Positions 20,074 to 27,208 of a DNA stretch of 27,208 nucleotides are shown here, piece by piece; position 1 is the stretch's first letter, and each line of letters opens with the position of its first letter. This stretch comes from Cerioporus squamosus. Taxonomy: Eukaryota > Basidiomycota > Agaricomycetes > Polyporales > Polyporaceae. The notes below the pieces were generated by a model. That model was not told where the DNA came from. It searched no databases and saw only the letters and a list, made by a program, of their open reading frames with translations. Where the stretch lies: NCBI GenBank assembly GCA_022592435.1, contig JABYQS010000362.1:1-27208 (forward strand), written 5' to 3'. A program made the translations under genes and the position numbers.

Positions 20074-20790
20074 CAGGCTTTTCGCGACTGACGGGATCCC
20101 GGAGACATCGCTGCAAGAGAGAGCGCAGCCATGTTGTGAGTGCCTTCACGCTCACTCGCGGAGACGATGGCTGCTCACGCGTGAATACTCCGCTCTGCAG
20201 GCTCCCGCGCGCTTGATCTGCAACACCAGCAACAGTCCTCGTGAGTAGATTGGTGATAACGTTCCAAGTTTGCTACTTACTGTGACGCAGTCCGAGCTGT
20301 ACGCGCACAACCGCGCCTCCTGTTGTGCCTGCTCGACGCACACTGCAGCCGTGACCTGGGAGAGAGGAGGAGTGCCAACAGGCGGTCAGCAGCTCGACAA
20401 CGACGCCTTATCTTGACAGGCACCTCGCGGCACCTCGCAAGTCGCGACTGACGGGATGTGGGAGACGACACTGCAAGGAGGTTGCGATGCCGTAAGTATC
20501 TTCGCTCTCGCTCGTAGAAACGATGGCTACTTACACCTGGGACTTTCGCTTTGCACGCTCCCGCTCGCTCGATCTGCAGGGACAACAATAGTCCTCGTGA
20601 GTGGACCGGGACAGACGATGCACGAAATGCAAGACAACGTGCTGGTGTCGACTTGGCTGCTTACACTTACTGTGGCGTAGTCGTGCACGCGCGGCCGTGC
20701 TCCACGTACTGTCTGCTCAACACAGCAGCGGTGACCTGGGAGAAGGAGGAGAAGACGAGCCGGCGGTCAGCAAGCTGCAAGCTCAACATG
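20066..20790 (+). repeat. Tandemly duplicated exon-intron module
   Basis: Unit 1 (20066-about 20400) and unit 2 (20409-about 20790) share the same order of landmarks. These are TATCTTGACAGG, then CGCGACTGACGGGAT, a GAGAC..CTGCAAG block and a GTRAGT donor. A GATGGCT core and a TCTGCAG acceptor follow, then ACAATAGTCCTC or CAACAGTCCTC with a GTGAGT donor, a TACTGTG..G acceptor region, and GTGACCTGGGAGA with GGCGGTCAGCA. Landmarks sit at matching spacings, with unit 2 about 40 nt longer. Splice sites are kept while coding frames differ, suggesting an old duplication in a spliced transcript. Confidence 0.65.
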
Positions 20791-21001
20791 ATGCAGCAGG
20801 GACACAGCCCAAGCACGGGCCGACCTGGGAGACGACTCACCGGGAACTCGTCCGATGAGCACTCGACCCAACGAGCTGCAGAAGTTGACGATGGGGAGGT
20901 GAGTCTCTCGGGAGCGTGTTCGAGCCGGGAGGAGCAGGCTGAAGGGTGGTGACTTGCGCGTACCCCGTGCAGGACCAGCTTATAGCGACCTCAGCCTCTC
21001 C

Positions 21002-21875
21002 ATGCATGTGTTGAAGTGTCAGGGTCCAGCCTGGGGACACGGACTCGGCCTTCTCGGTCTCGGGCGCGCGTACGGACGTACCAGGGGGGTCGCCGCATCG
21101 CACATCGGACGGCGTCGGCATGCCCGTCATCGCACGGAGTCGCGTGTGGCGTCCGAGTTGTTCCTGGGATCCGGGACTCCCCAAGCACTCTCTGTCAACC
21201 TGAAGCTCAGAAAACTTCCTACGCCCGTGCAAGACCGGTCGCGACGAGGCTCGGTCACCGGTGGGGTGCTTCAGGTGAGTAGGGTCGGCTGGGAATGGCA
21301 TGGAAGCTCGCTCCCGGGTTCTTGCGACGACGCCCTGAGTGCAAACCCCCATTCAGCTCGGCGGCGGCGGCGACGGTCAGTACATACGTACGCAGACCAC
21401 AGCTTGAAACACCGGGGTTCGTTTCCGATGCGACGCTCTGCGCGGCCGCGTCCTTCTCGGGGGATAGTCTCGGCCTCAAGTTCGAGGGTAACACATGCGG
21501 CCGAATCGTACGTTACCCAGTGGTCGATTGCCGCTTCGAGCCGTCGGGTTCGACTCGGATGTTTCAGGCCTCGGCGGAGAGTCAGATTCTTGACTGGGAG
21601 CAGGTGCGTACCTGCTTACTGGCATGGTTGCCTACTTTCAAAGTCCTCGGCGGACTACTGTGACGCTCCGACTTGAACTTGCCGATGCAACCGAAGGTGC
21701 GGCTGGGTTCGTCAAGGTGAGCATCGAGCATTCTTCACGCTTGCTGACATGCCTGACACATGTGCTATCTAATGACTACAGAATCCGTTGCTTGCTCCAG
21801 GATCACGGACAGAGGGCAGTGTGCGCGGTGGCAACTTCCCTTCTTGGGATATCCAGCGGACACGGCTATGGCTAA
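21002..21875 (+). CDS. Candidate gene of unknown family, four exons, about 195 aa
   Basis: A consistent model is 21002-21274, 21403-21603, 21697-21716 and 21782-21875 (TAA). Codon use in the central part is good (ALSVNLKLRKLPTPVQD, then FVSDATLCAAASFSGDSLG and NTCGRIVRYPVVDCRFEPSG). Junction phases agree. The 20-nt third exon is weak. A competing reading of the same region (VTLRLELADATEGAAGFVK, then NPLLAPGSRTEG) is also protein-like, so alternative splicing or a different model is possible. The true start may lie upstream, since the frame stays open to 20954. No known domain is seen. Confidence 0.3.
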
Positions 21876-22500
21876 GATCGAGTTTCAGATGGACTGGATC
21901 CACGGTACGTGCCCTCTTGTACTGACGACTTGCAGGTAAGCCTTGCTGATTCCTGCATCAACTCAGATGCTTCCATCTATGCCCGGGAGACCGGACAGAA
22001 GGCAGAGAGCAGTCCGACCGGCTCAGAGCTTGAGATCGTGAGCCGCTCCTTCGGTCGCACGATCCTCGGCGCGACACGCTCACATCCTAGATGAGAAGCA
22101 ACACGGCCACCGTTTCTGGAGCATCGCAAAGCTCACTTCGGTCTGCTAGTCTCGCCCCACCGTGGAGTCTCCCGCAAGTTACGCTCAGCGCGTCCGTGTC
22201 GTCCTCAGCACGTTCGATACACCCGATCCCATGCTGCATGCAAGGTGCCACACAAGACGGAGTGTCTCGGAGCACAATCGGAATCCCAACTGCGCGCATA
22301 CGGAGGAGCGTACTACGCATACTGCGGAGGCCCGATTTTTGAGGGCGCACTCCCGGTTACATTCGCCCGTGAGTATGTCCGACAGCATATGTTCAACCGG
22401 CAGCGTCCGACACACAGGGTCCCGACACGCATCTGGACAGCGACTCCGGGTCGTTCCCCGGGTTGTTCCATGCTCTCATCTTGCACAGGCATGACACTGC
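21876..22500. other. Region with splice-like signals but no settled gene
   Basis: On the + strand there are good donor/acceptor pairs (for example a GTGAGC donor near 22038 and a CATCCTAG acceptor near 22090) and protein-like stretches such as CLGAQSESQLRAYGGAYYAY (from about 22260). No combination gave a single long frame. It may be the continuation of the candidate gene to the left or a decayed gene. Confidence 0.3.
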
Positions 22501-22984
22501 CTAGTTCATCTTTGAACATTCAGGACAGTACGTAAACTCGTTCTCTGGCCGGTCGCATCGCTGGTACTCATACAATATCTTGCCAGCATCAACCAGGCGT
22601 GCATGCTTAGTCACTGCTTCTGAATAACGCTCAGCAGCTCGAGCGGCAGAAAACAGTTCTACAGCGCAGCAGAGTAAGTCCAGTGGCATCGTCCGGCATG
22701 TCATAACCACAGCACAGAGGGACTCCCAACAGAATAGGGTCAAGCCGTGACTCGCTTGCAGCAAGACCCTGAGGAAGCTTCTGGGAGACCAAGCTCGGAA
22801 GCTGATCACCATTCATCCGAACGACTCGGACGCGAATAGTCTCGAGTTTCATTCTGTAAGTTGCCACTCTCTGTCTGTCTGGCTGGGTCCTTGCTTGCTG
22901 ATGCAATCGCGATCTCAACATTCCTCACAGCGTTCCTGCGAACGCCCCTGTCGGACTCGCTTGTTTGAATCGGTAGCGAAACAT
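22501..22984 (-). CDS. Candidate small gene, three exons, 99 aa
   Basis: Exons 22984-22929, 22853-22768 and 22658-22501 join in phase to 100 codons. The product is basic at the N-terminus (MFRYRFKQ), then MKLETIRVRVVRMNGDQ, then a helical segment LFSAARAAERYSEAV and a tail KILYEYQRCDRPENEF ending YCPECSKMN. The CPEC motif and the earlier cysteine hint at a partial metal site. The second donor (GTCTTG) is weak. The start lies only 11 bp from the start of the divergent + strand gene at 22996. I do not recognise a family. Confidence 0.4.
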
Positions 22985-22995
22985 ACATCGCGGCC

Positions 22996-23890
22996 ATGCG
23001 GCCATCACCGGTCGCGAACCCACCAGGGAGTCGTCAGAGTATTAGACAGTTGGTCTCCCAGGACGATGCGCCTCCTCCGCCATCGCGACTTCGACCCTAT
23101 GCCCGCTGCGCGACGGCCCCTCCTATTCGTCTCCCATCCGCTGTCCTTCGAGCCTTACCGACGACCGCCTCCTGCGCGCCCGGCGCAGCCGCCAGACCGC
23201 GCGTACTCCAGCAGTTCGAGCCGCAGCAAGAGGTCAGCTTCGAAGCCTGCTTGACAGGGCCATCGGTGCGTACTCTGTTTGTCTTGACTCCCGGTGTGCA
23301 CTGATTTATGTTCAGTCGAGCAGACGGGCGTCCGCGATGCTAGATTCAGTTCGCGACTCACGTCGTTCTGCGCGAAGGTTTTCCTGCGTTCGGCATCAAG
23401 CTCGTTGGCTGGCCACCACCACATACCCTTCCAGAACCTCAGCGACGGCCGGTGACCATGAACGACATCCGGGAACTCATCCGTCTCTGTCAGAAGGATC
23501 CAGAAGCGACCCTCAGAGCCTCCCGAGCTTCGTTTCGTCGCGGCAACACCGGAGGAACTCCGAGCGGCGCGGTCGAGTGTGTCGCATGCCTGCCCGGGTC
23601 CGCTCTTCCCTGCGCGCACACCGAGGTATGAATACAGGAACATCGGCCGTCGTATTCCGCGCCTCGACCAGAACGATCGACTCACGCAGCCTCGCTACGA
23701 GCGCAACGGCCCGAAGAGCGCGAAGGTTGTCTCGGATGAGGAGGATGGAGGTCCCTCGGTGGACGTCGCTGAGGAGGACTTGCCGCCGATGGTCACTCGG
23801 TGGGGAGTCCGCATGATTTGGTACAAGGGTGTATGGCGGGATATTGGTGAGGGAGAGCTGTCCGACGACCCTATATCCGATTGCGAGTAG
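22996..23890 (+). CDS. Hypothetical protein of unknown family, three exons, 248 aa
   Basis: Exons 22996-23265, 23350-23625 and 23690-23890 (stop TAG) join in phase, all with good signals (GTGCGT donor, GATTCAG acceptor, GTATGA donor, ACGCAG acceptor). Residues 1-90 are Pro/Ala/Arg-rich and probably disordered. Residues about 91-182 look folded: VVLREGFPAFGIKLVGWPPP, then MNDIRELIRLCQKDPEA, then a cysteine pair in VECVACLPG. The last ~55 residues are strongly acidic (SDEEDGG, VAEEDLPP), broken by a Trp-rich patch (RWGVRMIWYKGVWRD), and end GELSDDPISDCE. No signal peptide or membrane span. I do not recognise the family. This is the best-supported gene between the two CstF64 copies. Confidence 0.6.
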
Positions 23891-24016
23891 TCCGCTCTCT
23901 GTGTTTGCTCACTGTCGCCAATGCTCATCCCACTTCTCTGTGTCTGTCCCTCGTGTATCCGACGCCATGCTCAGGTGTTTAGGTGAGTTTCCTGTGCAGC
24001 GGTCTCATGTTTACAG

Positions 24017-24661
24017 CCCACAGATATCCACACTCCTAGCCTCTTGGCCCTCTCCCATCTCTCTGCTCGCTCTCGCTTTCCATCTCCCGGAACTCAGGCA
24101 GTCCACGCGCTCGAGGATGAAGGTGTGTAACTACTTGTGTATTTCGCAACGGCACGGAGTGTGGTACTGATACAGACTACGTCGCAGCTCGCTATTCCAA
24201 GTTCTGCAAGTACACCGACGTCGTCGGTCGACGCTCTCCGTGGAAGCTCCGTCCTTGCCTCTTACTGTGATGCAATGGGCTCTTTCGTGTCTGGGCTCTG
24301 GGTAAGTCCGACGTCCGTCCTATCCCATCCTCTCCACAACCACGCGTCCGGTGCTCGCAGACTTGAGCTCCCTGCAGTGTTGCGTCGCTTCGAGGGTTTT
24401 CGGCGGGTACATTTCGATGCGCTGTGCGCCGTTCACGGCGTTCCGGGCTGCTCTTGGGACCTTATCGATTACTGCCGCTGTGCAGTGTGCCCCCTGTTGA
24501 CATTCGAGCTCCCGACAGCTGAGTGCCGTGCCGCTTCGACGTCTCCCGGGTGCATCCGGGCCGCTTTTGGGGACCTTGTCGAGGACCGCCGCTCTGCAGC
24601 ACGTACCTATTCCCCTCTTCTCCATGTCCACATGTCTGGTCCCGGCGATGCCGCATCCTGA
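24017..24661 (+). CDS. Candidate gene of unknown family, partial at the 5' end
   Basis: Exons 24017-24122, 24176-24266 and 24361-24661 (TGA) give one frame. Protein-like stretches are VHALEDEDYVAARYSKF and CKYTDVVGRRSPW, then LELPAVLRRFEGFRRVHFDA, a cysteine-rich part (CRCAVCPLLTFELPTAEC) and a short tail. The donor GTGATG at 24267 is weak. If the stronger GTAAGT at 24301 is used instead, another frame opens (MRCAPFTAFRAALGTL and later PLLGTLSRTAA) that needs one TGA explained. The first exon was not found. No known domain. Confidence 0.3.
24443..24599. repeat. Diverged internal direct repeat, ~44 bp
   Basis: Units at 24443-24485 and 24556-24599 match at about four of five positions (shared CCGGGC, then TTGGG(G)ACCTT, then CGCCGCT or TGCCGCT, TGCAG). 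In either coding frame the repeat gives similar peptides (WDLIDYCR versus GDLVEDRR, or RAALGTLSITAA versus GPLLGTLSRTAA), so it may be a small protein repeat. Confidence 0.5.
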
Positions 24662-25330
24662 GGTCTCCCGGGGACCTCTTGATGTGCCGTCCACGGCATC
24701 CCGGAATCTACCGGCTGTTGCTCTCCCATCTCCAAGTGAGTAGGTCTGTCGTTGAGCATCCACATATTCCCTACCTGGCATGCTCGACGGCCATGCATCT
24801 AGCCTTCCTTGTGATCTATGAGATGCGGCGTGTTCGCGTCGGCTCTGGTGAGTCTCTCAGGCATGTCTCCCGGCCCTTGTCAAGTGCACGCGCGCTGTCT
24901 GAGCGAGGTGCACGCGCTGCTTACCTGCGGCTGTCTCGCAAATGGTGACGCATCTTCTACACGGACTACTTATCTGGGTTCCCCTGCGACACGCTGGGTC
25001 GGTCCGCGTCGGGTTGCGCTGCTTGCAGAGCGAGCACTGTCGATCTTAGACGTTTCCGCTCGCTCACGGGGATGGTGAGGCGGCAGTACGAGTCGAAGAG
25101 TCGGCGAGTCGCGCTGTTCCAGATATGGGAACCTAAGCGCTCATGCTCGCGGACGTCCTTCGTCGCTCGTCCAGGGTTTCAATTGTGTGCGCGAATGTGT
25201 ACTCAAAGTATCATGTATTGTAGCCCCCGTACTAGATACATGATGGAAATAAACTATGCGATCTTGCCCCAGACATCCTCCAGCCGCCTCCCCGGTGCTC
25301 GGCTGCGCGATCTGTGTCCGAGACTGCTAA
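24662..25330. other. Region without a settled gene
   Basis: Splice-like signals continue on the + strand: a GTGAGT donor at 24735 and another after GGCTCTG at 24848, with an acceptor CTTGCAG near 25026. A short acidic C-terminus-like frame (EAAVRVEESASRAVPDMGT) ends in TAA near 25131. This could be the tail of the candidate gene to the left. The segment 25190-25260 is richer in A+T and may be a 3' flank. Confidence 0.3.
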
Positions 25331-25410
25331 CCACCTACCTGGTCGAGCGGCCACCTACCTGGTCGAGCTGCCACCTACCCAGTCGAGCTGCCACCTACCC
25401 AGTCGAGCCG
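25331..25410. repeat. Minisatellite, four exact 20-bp units
   Basis: Four adjacent units at 25331, 25351, 25371 and 25391 follow CCACCTACCTGGTCGAGCGG. The first two have CTGG and the last two CCAG at unit positions 10-13, and the last bases vary. The array lies 190 bp from the boundary where CstF64 copy 2 loses similarity to copy 1. Confidence 0.9.
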
Positions 25411-25588
25411 CAAGAGAGAGCTATGAACGAGACTGAGGCACTCGATGTATCTGGGAGATCGGCCCCTTATATGGCCGACACCGTGCATGCGGCGCGCCGG
25501 CCTCGACGCGACGCAGGCGAGAGCCCCAGCACCGTGCACCCGCGCGACCGCAACCCTCTCGTACTGCCGCACGAGCCGCGCGCCGATG

Positions 25589-27208
25589 GCACGACATACC
25601 AGCTGCATGATCTGCTCTCTCTCCTTGGGCGGCAACGAGTTCAGCTGTTCCGGGGTCAACTGGAGCACTTGCATCAACATGTTCTGTACGATTCCGTTCC
25701 ACACCATCAGCACTGCCACATCCCCAGAGACTCCAGAAGCACACGTACCCTCTGCGCCTCGTCGAAGCCAGGCATCGAGCCAGCCGGAGGTGGCGCGACA
25801 GCCTGAGGAGGCGGGGCCTGCATCTGAGGCGGAGGTGCATGCATGGGCTGGCTGGGCATCTGGGGTGGCTGCGCTTGTTGCGGGTGCGGCGGCACCGCTT
25901 GGGGTGGCGCTTGGGGTGGCGGGGGGCGATAGTACGACGGCGGCATTTGCGGTGGAGGCTGGGCATACATGTTCACAGGGGGGATGGGAGGCGTCGGGTG
26001 ATGCACCGGGGTGTGCGACGGTGGCGGGATGGCGGGGGGGTACATGGAAGGTTGGGGCTGGTTCAGCGGCGGCGCCGATGCGGAGAGGTAGGGAGGTGGC
26101 GCGGGATGCGTCGGATGTACTGGAGTAGGGACGGGCGCCGGGGCAGGTGCTGGTGCTGGGGCGACTGGCGGAACTGTGACGCCGGCAGCCGCAAGCATTC
26201 GCTGAAATTGATGTTAGGTCATTACGAGTACACCGACGAGAGGTCACATACATTGAGAATCGCGGGGTCGACGATCTTGTGCAGCAGAAGCGCTTGGAAC
26301 AGCGCGTATCCTAATTGCGGATGGGCCACAAGCAACGTGCGGGCATGGTCCGGGTGTGTGATGACGAAAGCCTACGGGTAGGGCGTAAGTTCCTACGGCT
26401 CACACACGGAACGCAGAAGGCGTACCTTCATCTGCGCCAGGACTTCGAGAATCTGGCTGGGGTCAGATGTCGCCAAGACGTTGGTGATGGCATCCGACGC
26501 ATTCGTCCCAGGTGGAAGGGACACACCCTTCGGGAGGTTGTGGAGGAACGAATTGGGGTCATCTCTCCGTCCATGTCGGTCGTGGTCCCTATCACTTCCA
26601 CTTCCGCGCTCACGTTCATTCCGCTCGCGCCATTGGGCACGGGTCTCGCCACCGTCTATGATCTCGCCACGCACCGTTGTCTTTCCTTCGAGGAAAGGAT
26701 CAGAGTCTGCGAGATCAATACGAAGCGGGCGACCACCAATCTCCTGGCCGTTCAAGTTGCGCACGGCGGAGAGAGCGGTCTCGTGGTCTAGCACACTATT
26801 CAGTGCGAAGCGGGCGGACGGTTGGGGCATTACGACGCACCTGCAAACTCGCAGAACCCATAGCCCTTCGGTTTGCCTGTATCTCTATCGAAGACAAGTC
26901 TGCGGAGAGGAGGTTCGTCGCGCCGCATGTGCACACAGATGCAGGACAGCACGCACCTGAGACCAACTACCTGGCCGACGCTTTTGAAGACGTCGATCAG
27001 TTGCTCCTGCCGCCCTCCCCGTCAGTGCCGTCGCGCATCCGCACAAAGGCTACTCACTTCCGCCATGTTATAGGGAACATTGCCCACTGAAAGATGCCAG
27101 ATGCGTTTGTTCCCTCGTGTGTGCGTGTCCCAAACCACTGAGCACGTACCAAAGACGACTTTGCTCATCTTGTTCGAGCACTCAATCCCAACGCTTTCCG
27201 CTAAGCAC
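25589..27208. repeat. Direct duplication, copy 2, running off the window edge
   Basis: Same orientation as 16971-18590, offset 8618-8619 bp. The 18 differences on the left (25589-26482) are spread over about 893 bp. Then about 606 bp (26482-27087) are identical, and three differences occur in the last ~120 bp. Confidence 0.95.
25600..27168 (-). CDS. CSTF2: CstF64/Rna15 copy 2, missing the last coding exon
   Basis: Exons 1-8 correspond to those of copy 1: 27168-27150, 27086-27058, 27006-26957, 26899-26841, 26787-26426, 26371-26252, 26201-25749 and 25683-25600. They encode the RRM, hinge, Pro/Gln-rich region and C-terminal helices up to EREQIMQL (392 residues), with no amino-acid difference from copy 1 that I can find. 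The donor GTATGT after exon 8 is intact, but similarity stops after 11 intron bases. Exon 9 (seven codons) and its acceptor are absent. If the intron is retained, translation would run about 74 more residues, through the 20-bp minisatellite, to a stop near 25375. Splicing to a new acceptor is another option. Only 40 bp of its upstream region is visible. Confidence 0.85.

Noticed and set aside
1..27208. CRISPR array, bacterial operon, prophage or rRNA
   Set aside because: No regularly spaced direct repeats with unique spacers and no rRNA motifs were seen. The spliced genes and the tRNA without encoded CCA indicate a eukaryotic nuclear genome.

Overview
The window looks like nuclear DNA of a basidiomycete fungus, most likely an Agaricomycete of polypore type. 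It is GC-rich. Nearly every gene is split by short introns (about 45-90 nt) with GTRNGY donors, CTRAY branch points and YAG acceptors, and several products belong to families typical of mushroom-forming fungi. This rests on gene structure and recalled families; no search was run.

Left part (1-6.9 kb, + strand): a poorly characterised two-exon gene, then a clean 12-exon gene (1202 aa). Its product has an N-terminal zinc ribbon, a DDE/RNase H-like core and a C-terminal C2HC motif, so it is transposase-like. A telomere-repeat-like inverted repeat and a cluster of CGGTC motifs follow it. Middle part (7.3-11.6 kb, + strand): a five-exon Kre9/Knh1-like GPI-anchored wall protein, a tRNA-Gly(GCC), and a seven-exon MoaB/Mog (CinA-type) domain protein with two unusually long introns. 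Next (11.9-16.4 kb, - strand): a frame-disrupted P-loop gene that may be Crinkler-like, a DUF6533-type multi-pass membrane protein with a probable frameshift, and a doubtful small ORF.

Right part: a complete nine-exon gene for the pre-mRNA 3'-end factor CstF64/Rna15 (16.9-18.5 kb, -). A second copy in the same orientation (25.6-27.2 kb, -) has eight of the nine coding exons. The repeat boundary lies 11 bases inside the last intron, so copy 2 has lost the last seven codons. The copies differ at about 21 sites in 1.62 kb. All ten coding differences are synonymous, and a ~606-bp block has no difference at all. The 7 kb between them holds intron-rich candidate genes I cannot assign to any family, a tandemly duplicated exon-intron module, an internal repeat and a 4 x 20 bp minisatellite.

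The genes do not form a pathway. The strongest points are the CstF64 duplication with its conversion-like mosaic, the intact transposase-like gene, and the orphan gene cluster between the duplicated copies. Models for the 1202-aa gene, the Kre9-like gene, the MoaB/Mog gene and CstF64 copy 1 close exactly in phase. Models between 18.6 and 25.2 kb and at 12-16 kb are tentative.
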